Source: Phascolarctobacterium faecium DSM 14760 (GTDB taxonomy: Bacteria > Bacillota > Negativicutes > Acidaminococcales > Acidaminococcaceae). Taken from it: a stretch of DNA of 64,000 nt. Below the pieces are notes generated by a model. That model ran no database searches and had not been told where the DNA came from. It worked only from the letters and a program-made list of their open reading frames with translations. The stretch is from assembly GCF_003269275.1 (NCBI RefSeq), contig NZ_QLTS01000001.1, positions 62,001 through 126,000 on the forward strand, in the 5' to 3' direction. The translations under genes were made by a program, and so were the position numbers. Positions 53,683 to 63,621 of this stretch are shown piece after piece. The stretch's first letter is position 1. The number at the start of each line of letters is the position of its first letter.

Positions 53683-54603
53683 TCAGCTATGTTCTTTTTC
53701 CCGGGCACCATTAAAATCTAACTTAAGAATATGAGCAGTACTACGCTGTCCATATTTTTCAAAAGCGTCGGTCATTGCTGCAGCAATTATATCACAATCT
53801 TTTTCTGGATCAGCATAGGCCATCAAAGTAGATCCAGCTCCACTAATAATAGCTCCATAAGCACCGTTCGCTTTGGCTGCCTCAAAAACTGCCTCTGTAC
53901 CTGTAATTAAGGGAATTCTATAAGGCTGATGCAGACGATCTTCTAAAGCAGCATTAAGATATTGATAATTGCCGCTCATCAACGCGCCAACATAAAGTGC
54001 AGTACGACTGGCGTTGAAAACAGCATCCTGATGAGGAATGTGCTGTGGTATTGCCTGACGTGCCTTATGCGTGGAAAGAGGCTGGTCTGGTACAACGGCT
54101 ATAAAACGCAGCTCTTTTTGCGGCAGAAAACGCAGTGAATGTGCCCCTGATCTATCCATATAACTGATTGTAATACCGCCTAAAAGTGCCGGGGCCACAT
54201 TATCAGGATGTCCTTCGATTTCTGTAGCATAATTTAAAAGCCGCTCTTTAGGTAAAGTTGATCCAGTAAGCAGATTAGCCGCTACAAGTCCGGCAACTAT
54301 GGCAGTAGAACTGCTGCCCAAACCTCGTGATAAGGGGATTCGGTTCTGCATCGTTACTTTAAGGCCAATTCTAGTACCTCTAACTTCATTCCAAACCTTC
54401 AAAAATGACAGAAATGCTAAATTTCTGCCACCGGCCCGCAATCGATCTTCGCCTTCGCCAATAACCTCTAAAGCAAACCCAGGAGTATCTAAAATTTCAA
54501 AAGTAAAATCGTTATACAAGTTGCAGGCTAAACCCAGGGAATCATATCCCGGTCCGCAATTAGCTGATGTAGCAGGAACAATAACAGTTATTTTATTTTT
54601 CAT
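53683..54603 (-). CDS. thrB: Homoserine kinase
   Basis: A 306-residue GHMP-family kinase that phosphorylates homoserine in threonine synthesis. It has VPATSANCGPGYDSLG and the ATP motif PLSRGLGSSSTA, plus ISGAGSTLMA near the C-terminus. ATG at 54603 is preferred to an upstream start because GGAG lies upstream and the frame no longer overlaps hom. hom is directly upstream; no thrC is in the window. Confidence 0.94.
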   Translation of the reverse strand: MKNKITVIVPATSANCGPGYDSLGLACNLYNDFTFEILDTPGFALEVIGEGEDRLRAGGRNLAFLSFLKVWNEVRGTRIGLKVTMQNRIPLSRGLGSSSTAIVAGLVAANLLTGSTLPKERLLNYATEIEGHPDNVAPALLGGITISYMDRSGAHSLRFLPQKELRFIAVVPDQPLSTHKARQAIPQHIPHQDAVFNASRTALYVGALMSGNYQYLNAALEDRLHQPYRIPLITGTEAVFEAAKANGAYGAIISGAGSTLMAYADPEKDCDIIAAAMTDAFEKYGQRSTAHILKLDFNGAREKEHS

Positions 54604-54610
54604 ATCAAAA

Positions 54611-55909
54611 TTACTCCAGGTCGTGATCTTCAACACGAATAACACTGCAAACCTTTTCAACGATCGGCAGAGCTTTCAATGTTTGTACCGCCATTTGTAA
54701 ATTTAATTCAGAGACATCATAAGTAATAACGACTAATTCCGCAACACCCTTGACTTTACTCTTTTGTACAACATTCTTTAAGCTTACATTCTGCGCTCCA
54801 AAAGCAGCAGCAATAGCAGCTAAAACACCTGGCTTATCCTGTACATGTAACCGTATATAACAGGGAGACATCATATTCTCCAAACTGCAGAGATGTTTTT
54901 CATCAAAGCAGGTACAATTAATACGTCCGTTCGATTTATGAATAATATTACGTGCAACATCAATTATATCGCCGCAGACCGCACTTGCTGTAGGCATTTT
55001 ACCAGCTCCACGGCCCATGAACATCGCATCTCCGATAGCATCACCTGTAACAAAAATGGCATTGAATACATCATTTACACCAGCTAAAGGATGAGATACC
55101 GGCAGCATCGTCGGACGCACACAAACGCTAATACCATGTTCAGCATTATTTTTAGCAATAGCTAAAAGCTTAATTGCATAACCGAGCTCTTTACCATGTT
55201 CAATATCGCATAGATCCAGCCCGTCAATACCTTCTACTAAAACGTCACTTAAATCAATACGCGTATTAAATGCTATTGACGCAAGAATAACAAGTTTTCT
55301 GGCTGCATCCAAGCCACCAACATCTGCGGTAGGATCAGATTCTGCATACCCCTTTTCCTGCGCTTCACGCAAAACATCAGCATAATCCATATTTTCCTGC
55401 GACATTTTTGTCAGCATATAATTGGTAGTACCATTAACAATACCCATTACAGAAGTAACTTTATTAGCGGCTAAACAGGATTTTAAGGGTCTGATAATAG
55501 GAATACCGCCGCCTACACTTGCTTCAAACATAAAATCCACTTTATTTTCTTCTGCTAATGGAAATAATTCCTTACCGTATTTTGCTAAAACATCTTTATT
55601 AGCCGTTACAACATTCTTTTTATGTTCTAAAGCAGCGGCAATGTATTCCTTCGCCGGATGCTCACGGCCTATAAGCTCAACTACGATATCAATTTCAGGA
55701 TCTTCAACAATATCTTCGATTTTGTCTGTTAACTGATATTTTTCTGATAATTCTTTAGCTTTTTTCATATCACGGACTAAAATTTTAGATACATGGATTG
55801 GAACACCGACTTTTTTTTCTATCTCAGCAGTATTTTCTTCTAAAACAGTCAATACACCGCTGCCCACTGTTCCTGCACCTAAAAGCCCGACTTTAATGCA
55901 CTCTTTCAC
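54611..55909 (-). CDS. hom: Homoserine dehydrogenase
   Basis: Reduces aspartate semialdehyde to homoserine with NAD(P)H. The 432-residue protein has an N-terminal Rossmann GLLGAGTVGSGV, the catalytic domain with IVNGTTNYMLTKM and KGYAESDPTADVGGLDAARK, and a C-terminal ACT domain (about residues 350-425) for threonine feedback. It follows an ACT-domain gene by about 40 bases. Confidence 0.95.
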   Translation of the reverse strand: MKECIKVGLLGAGTVGSGVLTVLEENTAEIEKKVGVPIHVSKILVRDMKKAKELSEKYQLTDKIEDIVEDPEIDIVVELIGREHPAKEYIAAALEHKKNVVTANKDVLAKYGKELFPLAEENKVDFMFEASVGGGIPIIRPLKSCLAANKVTSVMGIVNGTTNYMLTKMSQENMDYADVLREAQEKGYAESDPTADVGGLDAARKLVILASIAFNTRIDLSDVLVEGIDGLDLCDIEHGKELGYAIKLLAIAKNNAEHGISVCVRPTMLPVSHPLAGVNDVFNAIFVTGDAIGDAMFMGRGAGKMPTASAVCGDIIDVARNIIHKSNGRINCTCFDEKHLCSLENMMSPCYIRLHVQDKPGVLAAIAAAFGAQNVSLKNVVQKSKVKGVAELVVITYDVSELNLQMAVQTLKALPIVEKVCSVIRVEDHDLE

Positions 55910-55950
55910 AATATCCCCTCCAAGGTTAAAAGCGCATCAACGGATATAAC

Positions 55951-56394
55951 TTAAACTTGGCCTAAAACTTCCAAACGTTTCACTCCGTCGATCATACGCA
56001 ATTTATCTAATAAGGCTTCCAAATCAATTGTAAGGTCTTTTGTTTCAATAGAAATAGTGGTATTTGCAACACCCTGCAAAGGGATACCCTGGTTAATAGT
56101 CATAATGCTGCCGGAATCACTGGCAACAGTGTTTAAAACTCTGGAAAGGACACCAGCTTTATGTTCAAGCAACAAGGATAAGGTAATAATTTTCTCTTTG
56201 CTGGCTTCATAAAATGGGAATACATAATCTTTATATTTGTAATAAGCACTGCGGCTTAAGCCCATTCTTTCAACAGCTTCATTAATAGTTTTGATTTCAC
56301 CGCGTTTTAAAATTTCTTTTACTTTAATAGTTTTTTTGATTGCTTCCGGTAAAATTTCTTCACGCACTAAGTAAAAAGTAGATTTGTCAGACAT
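55951..56394 (-). CDS. ACT-domain protein (PheB/UPF0735-like)
   Basis: A 147-residue protein with an N-terminal HTH-like segment (INEAVERMGLSRSAYYKYKDYVFPF) and a C-terminal ACT domain (LLEHKAGVLSRVLNTVA). It matches the UPF0735 ACT family regularly found before hom-thrB in Firmicutes, and is likely an amino-acid-sensing regulator. Start supported by GGGAGG upstream on the - strand. Confidence 0.88.
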   Translation of the reverse strand: MSDKSTFYLVREEILPEAIKKTIKVKEILKRGEIKTINEAVERMGLSRSAYYKYKDYVFPFYEASKEKIITLSLLLEHKAGVLSRVLNTVASDSGSIMTINQGIPLQGVANTTISIETKDLTIDLEALLDKLRMIDGVKRLEVLGQV

Positions 56395-56503
56395 TGATAT
56401 CGTCCTCCCTTTTATTAAATGTCCATATGGTTTTTACATGTGTTTTATTATATCATTGTTTCGTGGTAAAAGCCATATGTTTTAAGATTTTCTTATAAAA
56501 ATA

Positions 56504-56539
56504 GAAAAACAGCCGTTTTTAGTACATAAATACGGCTGT
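56504..56539 (-). terminator. Terminator of plsY operon
   Basis: An 8-bp stem (56509-56516 with 56532-56539, 15-base loop) is followed on the - strand by TTTTT, 12 bases past the plsY stop. Confidence 0.65.
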
Positions 56540-56550
56540 AATCAATATTA

Positions 56551-57177
56551 TTATTTTTTTTGTAGATCTTTTGCATTACCTTGTTTTATTTTACTTTCTG
56601 TACCATTCAAAAGTCTTTTAATATTTTCTGCATGACGTATAACAACAAATCCTCCTGCTACGACAGCAAAAATTACTAACGGCTGAGAGTAACCAAAATA
56701 ATAAGCAAAAATCGGTGTGCAAATGGCAGCTACAACAGACCCCAGCGAAACATAGCGCGTAAGTAAAACCAAAATCAACCAGACTCCAAAGCTAGCAATG
56801 CAAACTTTAGGCATAAAATAAAGAATCAGTCCCAAACCGGTAGCAACACCGCGTCCACCCTTAAATCCTAAAAAGATAGAATAATTATGTCCGAGCAAAG
56901 CTCCGATACCGGCAGCAACCATTCCTCCCATTGCGTTATTGGTAAAATAAGCCACTAACGCTACAGCAAGAATCCCCTTCATCATATCGCATAAGAGTAC
57001 AAAAAAAGCTGTTTTACCACCTACAGTACGAAAAACGTTAGTTGTTCCTATATTTTTACTGCCATATTCTCTGATATCAATACCATGAGCAGCTTTTACT
57101 AACCATAACCCGCATGGTATCGAACCAAATACGTGACCGACAATGAAGCAAACAAGCCATACTAAGCCTTCTGCCAT
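56551..57177 (-). CDS. plsY: Acyl-phosphate glycerol-3-phosphate acyltransferase
   Basis: A 208-residue five-to-six-helix membrane enzyme that starts phospholipid synthesis from acyl phosphate. Family motifs are GSIPCG, GSKNIGTTNVFR, and GFKGGRGVATGLG. GGGGGA precedes the start. It lies 12 bases after der, a common pairing. Confidence 0.95.
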   Translation of the reverse strand: MAEGLVWLVCFIVGHVFGSIPCGLWLVKAAHGIDIREYGSKNIGTTNVFRTVGGKTAFFVLLCDMMKGILAVALVAYFTNNAMGGMVAAGIGALLGHNYSIFLGFKGGRGVATGLGLILYFMPKVCIASFGVWLILVLLTRYVSLGSVVAAICTPIFAYYFGYSQPLVIFAVVAGGFVVIRHAENIKRLLNGTESKIKQGNAKDLQKK

Positions 57178-57189
57178 TTCTCCCCCACC

Positions 57190-58518
57190 TTATTCTTCTT
57201 CGTTTTTACCGCGAATGATCATTTGCAGCGGTGTTCCTTCAAAACCAAAAGCTTCGCGTAATTTATTTTCTAAATAACGTTGATACGAAAAATGCATGAT
57301 TTCCGGCTCATTAACAAAAATAACAAATGTCGGCGGTTTGATTTTAACCTGTGTGGCATACAATATTTTTAATCGCTGACCTTTTTCGGTAGGCGGCGGA
57401 TTGATTGCAATAGCGTCTTCAACAACCTGGTTAAGCACGCTAGTAGAAATACGCATAGCATTCTGCTCCGCTACATAATGAATAACCTCCGGCAGTCTGT
57501 GTATACGCTGTTTAGTCATTGCTGAAACAAAGACTACAGGAGCATACTGCATAAATACCAATTCCCTGCGCAGATTTTCTGTATAACGTAAGGTAGACGT
57601 ATTATCTTTATCGTACAAATCCCATTTATTTACTACTAAAACAATCCCTTTACCAGCCTCATGCGCATATCCGGCAATTTTTTTGTCCTGTTCCGTAACA
57701 CCGTCGATAGCATCTATAACCATTAAAACGACATCTGAGCGGTCTACAGCCCTTAATGAACGAATTATACTGTATTTCTCAATAGGCTCGTCTATACGTG
57801 CTTTACGGCGCATACCTGCCGTATCAATAAAAAGGAATTTCTGACCTTCTCTAATTACGGGAGTATCAATAGCATCGCGTGTGGTTCCAGCAACGTCACT
57901 TACGATAGAACGTTCTTCGCCTACTAAAGTATTAAAAATTGAAGATTTGCCAACGTTAGGACGACCAATCAAAGCCACTTTGATTTCATCCTCATTGCCG
58001 TCTTCACCATAAGCTGAGGTTTCAGGAAATTTTTCCACAACTGCATCCAGTAAATCACCCAGTCCAAGATGATTTGCAGCTGAAACTGGAATCGGTTCAC
58101 CTATACCAAGATTATAAAACTCAAAAATTTCCATTTCCTGTTTCGGAGAATCAGCTTTATTGATAGCAAGAACTATTGGTTTCTTCGATTGACGCAGCAT
58201 TTTAGCTACTTCTGCGTCTTCATGAGTAATACCAGCACGCGCATCACAAACAAACAAAATGACATCTGCTTCAGCAATTGCTATCTGTGCCTGCTGACGA
58301 ATAGAAACAGCTATTTTATCAGTATTCATAATTTCGATACCGCCGGTATCTACCATCATGAATTCATTATCAAGCCATTCAGTATCCGCATACAATCGGT
58401 CACGAGTTACACCAGGAGTATCTTCAACTATTGAAATCCTGCTGTTAGCAAAAATATTAAATAATGTCGACTTACCTACATTTGGCCGACCTACGATAGC
58501 GACTATCGGTTTTCCCAT
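57190..58518 (-). CDS. der: Ribosome biogenesis GTPase Der (EngA)
   Basis: A 442-residue protein with two tandem G domains, GRPNVGKSTLF near the N-terminus and GRPNVGKSSIF near residue 186, and a C-terminal KH-like domain. It is needed for 50S assembly. The gene cluster DUF512-(cobO)-der-plsY is common in Firmicutes. Confidence 0.96.
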   Translation of the reverse strand: MGKPIVAIVGRPNVGKSTLFNIFANSRISIVEDTPGVTRDRLYADTEWLDNEFMMVDTGGIEIMNTDKIAVSIRQQAQIAIAEADVILFVCDARAGITHEDAEVAKMLRQSKKPIVLAINKADSPKQEMEIFEFYNLGIGEPIPVSAANHLGLGDLLDAVVEKFPETSAYGEDGNEDEIKVALIGRPNVGKSSIFNTLVGEERSIVSDVAGTTRDAIDTPVIREGQKFLFIDTAGMRRKARIDEPIEKYSIIRSLRAVDRSDVVLMVIDAIDGVTEQDKKIAGYAHEAGKGIVLVVNKWDLYDKDNTSTLRYTENLRRELVFMQYAPVVFVSAMTKQRIHRLPEVIHYVAEQNAMRISTSVLNQVVEDAIAINPPPTEKGQRLKILYATQVKIKPPTFVIFVNEPEIMHFSYQRYLENKLREAFGFEGTPLQMIIRGKNEEE

Positions 58519-58538
58519 AACATTCTCATCCTCACTCT

Positions 58539-59063
58539 CTAATGGTCGATTCCGTCACGGGAGCTGACGCCCTTATGGAAATAATGTTTTATTTCCTGCA
58601 TATCCGTAACCAAATCGGCTATATCAATCAATTCTTCAGGCGCACTACGTCCTGTTGTAATGATCTCTGTCTTACCTTTATATTTTTTCAAAAAATCAAT
58701 AACTTCCTCTAATGGCAGCATTCCTGTTGCCAAAACAATATTCAGTTCATCTAAAATCAGTAAATCTGCAGTATCTTCAATAAGAATTTTTTTTGCTTCT
58801 TCCCATCCTTTACGAACCATTTTAAGGTCAATAGGATCTGGATTATGAAAATTTACGAAAGCATCGCGTCCAACCTGCCTCAGTAAAAAATGTGGAAGGT
58901 ATTGTGCTGCCATAGCTTCACCATAATCAGGATCATCTTTGAGAAATGACAGCATGACCGTTCTGGCACCCCTGCCTGCTGCACGCAAAGCCACACCCAA
59001 TGCCGCAGTAGTTTTTCCTTTCCCTGAGCCTGTATAAACCTGCAGTAAACCATAACCTTTCAT
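58539..59063 (-). CDS. cobO: Cob(I)yrinic acid a,c-diamide adenosyltransferase
   Basis: A 174-residue CobA/BtuR-type adenosyltransferase that attaches the adenosyl group to corrinoids. P-loop GSGKGKTTAALG near the N-terminus, LLILDELNIVLATGML (Walker B), and TGRSAPEELIDIADLVTDM near the C-terminus. ATG at 59063 is used because GGAGG is just upstream; an earlier in-frame start overlaps DUF512. It sits between der and the DUF512 gene. Confidence 0.93.
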   Translation of the reverse strand: MKGYGLLQVYTGSGKGKTTAALGVALRAAGRGARTVMLSFLKDDPDYGEAMAAQYLPHFLLRQVGRDAFVNFHNPDPIDLKMVRKGWEEAKKILIEDTADLLILDELNIVLATGMLPLEEVIDFLKKYKGKTEIITTGRSAPEELIDIADLVTDMQEIKHYFHKGVSSRDGIDH

Positions 59064-59073
59064 AATCGGCCTC

Positions 59074-60357
59074 CTACCTGCTAAGCAGCATAACCAACTC
59101 GCGTGCATTAACGGCGCGCTCTACTTTGCCGTCAAAAGCTTTTTTAAAGTCATCAAAGGACATATCATCTAAGAACAAATTATCCTGATTCAAAACAACA
59201 GCAGGCAAAATAATTCTCTTCATGCCTTGGGCAGCATTTAAAATATCTTTACCAACTAATAATCCGGTAACATTGATAGTTTCACCGAAAAATTCGTTAT
59301 TTACCGGGATAAAACTGTGTTTTGAACCAGTTTTATTATTAAAATTATCCAGCAGTGGCTGCAAAATTTTATAAGCACTGGTACCAACCGGTATCACTGC
59401 ATCAACACTATGATTGCAAACATCAGTTTTGGCAGCGATCTGCTGCCATTCGTCAATAAAACTACGACTCAGACCAATGCCATTTTCGATTTGTGGAAAT
59501 CCATCATACCATGATGCATCAGGGAGTTGTTTTTCTGCTAATAAATAAAACTCATCTCCCAGATAAACGAAGGATTTTCCAAATTTTTTGCGGCATTCCT
59601 GCTGCCATACAGTAACTTTATCAACTATAGCGGCAGCTTCAGGTTTAGAAAACAAGCGCATCGGTGTCAAATGTTCTCTATGCTTTGTAATCCCAACCGG
59701 AACTACAGCCATTGTTTCCACCATAGGCGCTAAGGCTTCCAAATCACGATAGGTTTGTTCCAACACTTCTCCATCATTATAACCAGGACAGCAAACAATT
59801 TGTGTATGGATGGAAATTCCAGCTTCCACCAGTCTATTGATTTTTGACATCAATTCACCTGCAAAACGGTTATTCATCATTTGGCAGCGTACTTCTGGTC
59901 TTGTTGCATGTACGGAAATATAGAGCGGTGACATATGCGTCTTTATGATCTGTTCAAAATCTTCTTCCTTCATATTTGTAAGAGTAATAAAGTTACCATA
60001 TAAGAAAGATAAACGATAATCGTCATCACGTACATATAATGATTCTCTCATACCAGGAATCATCTGATCTACAAAGCAGAATACACAATTGTTATAACAA
60101 GTAGTAACCCCGTCAAAAACAGCCGCTTCAAATTCCAGTCCTAATTCTTCATCAGTATATTTTTCAATAACTATCTGGCGCTGTCGGCATTCCGAATCTT
60201 CAATCGTCAATACAATCTGTTCGTCTGCAACTAAATAGCTTAATTCTATAATATCGTGTACTGACACACCATTAACAGCACACAGTTTTTCACCGGCTTT
60301 GATTCCGGCATTTTCAGCTAAACTGTTACGGCGTACGGCACTAATGATTCCCTGCAT
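59074..60357 (-). CDS. DUF512 radical SAM-like protein
   Basis: A 427-residue protein of a family conserved in clostridia and cyanobacteria. An N-terminal PDZ-like segment (about residues 5-60; NAGIKAGEKLCAVNG) precedes TCYNNCVFCFVDQ, a CxxxCxxC cluster motif, and the DUF512 C-terminus with DEFYLLAEK. Function is unproven. ATG at 60357 has AAAGGA upstream; earlier in-frame codons lack one. Confidence 0.85.
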   Translation of the reverse strand: MQGIISAVRRNSLAENAGIKAGEKLCAVNGVSVHDIIELSYLVADEQIVLTIEDSECRQRQIVIEKYTDEELGLEFEAAVFDGVTTCYNNCVFCFVDQMIPGMRESLYVRDDDYRLSFLYGNFITLTNMKEEDFEQIIKTHMSPLYISVHATRPEVRCQMMNNRFAGELMSKINRLVEAGISIHTQIVCCPGYNDGEVLEQTYRDLEALAPMVETMAVVPVGITKHREHLTPMRLFSKPEAAAIVDKVTVWQQECRKKFGKSFVYLGDEFYLLAEKQLPDASWYDGFPQIENGIGLSRSFIDEWQQIAAKTDVCNHSVDAVIPVGTSAYKILQPLLDNFNNKTGSKHSFIPVNNEFFGETINVTGLLVGKDILNAAQGMKRIILPAVVLNQDNLFLDDMSFDDFKKAFDGKVERAVNARELVMLLSR

Positions 60358-60434
60358 AGTTTTCCTTTCTAAAAGCACAGTTTGGTATCTTAATATTATA
60401 CATTATAATTTCAAATTTGACAAAACACACAAAA

Positions 60435-60461
60435 ATCCCGTTCTTATTTGAAGAACGGGAT
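60435..60461 (-). terminator. Terminator of fni
   Basis: An 11-bp perfect stem (60435-60445 with 60451-60461, loop ATTTG) with TTTTT on its - strand side is just downstream of the fni stop. Confidence 0.92.
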
Positions 60462-60468
60462 AAACATA

Positions 60469-61539
60469 CTATCTTTTTCTGGCGGCACTTATTTTTGAAA
60501 TATCATAATTACGGCCAAGTAAAAATTCACGTAATTCACCTGTAAAATATATTGGGGCGTTACGCAAAGCTTTCAGATCACTGGAACCTGTAAGCAGCAT
60601 TACCATTTTTAAATCATTGATGATATCTGTTAATGCCCTTTGAGCTTCTTCAATGTCTTTTTCTATAATATAACGCAGAATATTCCCTGACATCCCCACA
60701 ACATCAGCACTTAAAGCAAACGCTTTCGCAGCCGTCAGTCCATCCCTTATTCCTCCACTGGCTATAATAATATCATTGCGGCCGCAAACAGAAAAAGCCT
60801 CAGTAAGAGTTTTAGCGGTGTTTATACCCCACTCAGCTAAAACAGACTTTTGTGAAGTAAACCGTTTTGCTTCTATTGCAGGGAAATTCGTGCCTCCCGC
60901 TCCACCGATATCAAACCAGGTAAAGCCAAAAACAAGCATCTGTTTGATTTGTTCTGCTGCCATACCGCAACCGGTTTCCTTGACAATAACAGGGACTTCG
61001 CTATGTTCTAAAATGCGACGCATATTATCGAAAAGACCTTTAAAATTTCTGTCTCCTTCCGGCATCACAAGCTCCTGGGCAGGATTCAAATGAACCTGCA
61101 AAGCATCAGCATCAAGCATTTTAACAGCTTCAGCTGCTTCGTCCGGTGTTGCCAGAGCGCTGACGTTAGCAAAAACGACTCCATTAGGATAAACTTCGCG
61201 TACTACTTTAAAACTACGATAGCTGCTTTTACTTTTTACAGCTCCATATTGTGAACCGACCGCTATAGCTGCTCCAACTGACTTTGCTGTTTGCGCAAGC
61301 TTGCGGTTGATATCGATAACATTATCCGTACCGCCGGTTATCGCATTTATCAAAAAGGGAACGCTGAGCTTAATACCGCCCAGCGTCGTTGTAATATCAA
61401 TATCAGCAGGAGCAAGCTCAGGTAAGCAATTATGCAGAAAATGCATATCGGTAAAACCGTTAGGAAGCGGTCCATCTCCAAGTTCCAATGCATATCTGAT
61501 ATGATCCAATTTTCTTTGCTCTCGCGACATATCTACCAT
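60469..61539 (-). CDS. fni: Type 2 isopentenyl-diphosphate delta-isomerase
   Basis: An FMN/NADPH-dependent isomerase of 356 residues that interconverts IPP and DMAPP. Visible are RKLDHIRYALELG near the N-terminus, NAITGGTD, a VKETGCGM segment, GGAGGTNF and ASGGIRDG, in the order of this family. Start Met1 or Met4 are both possible. It lies nine bases after ispH-rpsA, so isoprenoid steps are together. Confidence 0.93.
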   Translation of the reverse strand: MVDMSREQRKLDHIRYALELGDGPLPNGFTDMHFLHNCLPELAPADIDITTTLGGIKLSVPFLINAITGGTDNVIDINRKLAQTAKSVGAAIAVGSQYGAVKSKSSYRSFKVVREVYPNGVVFANVSALATPDEAAEAVKMLDADALQVHLNPAQELVMPEGDRNFKGLFDNMRRILEHSEVPVIVKETGCGMAAEQIKQMLVFGFTWFDIGGAGGTNFPAIEAKRFTSQKSVLAEWGINTAKTLTEAFSVCGRNDIIIASGGIRDGLTAAKAFALSADVVGMSGNILRYIIEKDIEEAQRALTDIINDLKMVMLLTGSSDLKALRNAPIYFTGELREFLLGRNYDISKISAARKR

Positions 61540-61547
61540 CCGTTTAA

Positions 61548-63617
61548 TTAATTGTTCAAACCTTCCAGCTGTTCTTTTAAATCAAGAGTCAGCTCCGGTT
61601 TGTCATTGATAAAAGAGCTGTATTCTGCTTTTTCTGCTTCTTTAACAGCTTTAACGATACTTAAGCCGATCTTCTTATGTTTCAAATCAACTTTGATAAC
61701 TTTTACTTTTACATTTTGACCGATTTCCAAAATGTCTTCCGGTTTTTCAACACGGGTTTCAGCAATTTCAGAAACATGGACCAATCCTTCAACTTTATCG
61801 GCAAGTTTTACGATAGCGCCAAACGGCAGGAACCTCTCTACAGTACCTTCTACAACCATACCTTCTTTAAAAGCAGCTGCTTCAGTCAGCCACGGATCTT
61901 CCTGAGTAGCTTTTATACTGAGAGCTACGCGTCTGTTTTCACGGTCAATTTTTTTCACAAGTACAGTTACTTCATCATCAACTTTAGCAGCATCTTCTGC
62001 TTTTACATTACGATCCCAGGATAACTCGGTATTATGAACTAAACCGACCAACCCCTGTCCAACTTCAACAAACAAGCCAAAATCAGCAATTCTTACAACT
62101 TTGCCTGTAACTGTCTGTCCTTCTTCAACAGAAGCATAAGCGGCTTCTTCTGCGGCAGTACGAGCTTCTTTAGCAGCTTGGATCCTGGCTTCTTTGGCAT
62201 CACGCCAAGCCTGGGCTTTTGCTTCTTTTTCACTTCTAAGCAAATCACGACGTGAAACAACTAAACGTTTTTTTGCCGTATCAACTTCAATAACTTCCGC
62301 TTCCAATTCTTTACCAATATAATCAGAAAAATCTTCTACGCGGCGTAATTCCACATGAGAAGCAGGCATAAAACCTTCAACGCCTTCGACTGCAACAGCT
62401 AAGCCGACAATATTTTTCATTTTGTTTTTAATAATCCGCAGAACTTTTACAGTAGCACGGCGTTTTTCACCTTCTGCCAAATCTGCTACATAATTCCATG
62501 CAGCATCCTGTTCAGCTTTGATTTTCGAAAGACGGATAAAATCGTCTTTCGAAGTACCGGGAATAACTTTGGCCTCCACTTCATCACCAATTTTAATAGT
62601 TTGAGCCAAAATTTCCGGAGCTTCATTAGACCATTGTGAAAAAGCAATAGCGCCTTCTTTCATATAGCCGAAGTCAACATATACCTCATCTTTGCCTATT
62701 TGGATGACTGTAGCTTTAACAATCTTACCAGGGTAGACATGTGCGTCCTCCAGGCTTTGTTCCAGCATACTTTCAAAAGATTCCATGTTTTCCATTACAC
62801 GTATAGCCTCCTTAATTATACGGTCCGGCGTTGATGCGCCTGCCGTTATTCCTATATTTTGACAGTTTTTAAACATCTCCTCGTTTAATTCCGAGGCTGT
62901 TTCGATATGGTAAGCACGCTTACAGTGTTCTGCAACAAGCTCATACAAGTGTCTTGTGTTGGCACTGTTTCTGCCGCCTATTACAACAAAGGCGTCTACT
63001 TCATCAGCTAACTTCAGAGCAGCCTTTTGTCGTTTAGACGTTGCCAGGCAAATAGTTTTTTCTATTTTATATTCACCGGAACGTTCCTTCTGAAGTGCTG
63101 CCAGAATTTCTTCAAACTTTGCCAATTCAAAGGTAGTTTGAATCAAAACGCCATATTTATCTGCTAAAGGTACATTACCTATATCTTTTATACATTCTAT
63201 AACTATAGCATGTTTTCCTGCCCATTGTACAATACTTTTTACTTCAGGATGATTTTTTTCACCAATAATTACAGGTAAATAACCAGCCTCAGCCAAAGCT
63301 TGTCCTTTTTTCTGTGCAGCTTTAACATTTGGACAGGTTGCATCAAGAATAGTCAGATTTTTTGCATGAGCAGCTTCGTAAACGTCAGGGCCAACTCCAT
63401 GCGAGCGAAAAACAACAGTTTCTCCAGCTTGAAATTCGTCCAGGCTTTCACGGCAAGGCACTCCTTTGGTATTTAAATCTTCGATAAGCTGCGGATTATG
63501 TATCAAAGGGCCTAATGTTCCAGATGCTTCATTTGCTTCAGCCAATTTATATGCCATATCTACAGCACGTTTGACGCCGTAACAAAAACCGCAATATTCA
63601 GCAATTCTGATTTTCAT
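61548..63617 (-). CDS. ispH: IspH fused to ribosomal protein S1 domains
   Basis: A 689-residue fusion. Residues 1 to about 285 are HMBPP reductase (IspH), an iron-sulfur enzyme making IPP and DMAPP: Cys12 in CGFCYGVKRAV, then ATCPNVK, GRNSANTRHLYE and GITAGASTPD. Residues about 295-689 contain four S1 RNA-binding repeats (each about 70-75 residues, e.g. GKIVKATVIQIGKDEVYVDFG, GQTVTGKVVRIADFGLFVEVG) and a charged Ala/Glu linker in the middle. This fusion occurs across clostridia and Negativicutes. AGCGGAG precedes the ATG. Confidence 0.95.
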   Translation of the reverse strand: MKIRIAEYCGFCYGVKRAVDMAYKLAEANEASGTLGPLIHNPQLIEDLNTKGVPCRESLDEFQAGETVVFRSHGVGPDVYEAAHAKNLTILDATCPNVKAAQKKGQALAEAGYLPVIIGEKNHPEVKSIVQWAGKHAIVIECIKDIGNVPLADKYGVLIQTTFELAKFEEILAALQKERSGEYKIEKTICLATSKRQKAALKLADEVDAFVVIGGRNSANTRHLYELVAEHCKRAYHIETASELNEEMFKNCQNIGITAGASTPDRIIKEAIRVMENMESFESMLEQSLEDAHVYPGKIVKATVIQIGKDEVYVDFGYMKEGAIAFSQWSNEAPEILAQTIKIGDEVEAKVIPGTSKDDFIRLSKIKAEQDAAWNYVADLAEGEKRRATVKVLRIIKNKMKNIVGLAVAVEGVEGFMPASHVELRRVEDFSDYIGKELEAEVIEVDTAKKRLVVSRRDLLRSEKEAKAQAWRDAKEARIQAAKEARTAAEEAAYASVEEGQTVTGKVVRIADFGLFVEVGQGLVGLVHNTELSWDRNVKAEDAAKVDDEVTVLVKKIDRENRRVALSIKATQEDPWLTEAAAFKEGMVVEGTVERFLPFGAIVKLADKVEGLVHVSEIAETRVEKPEDILEIGQNVKVKVIKVDLKHKKIGLSIVKAVKEAEKAEYSSFINDKPELTLDLKEQLEGLNN

Positions 63618-63621
63618 ACTA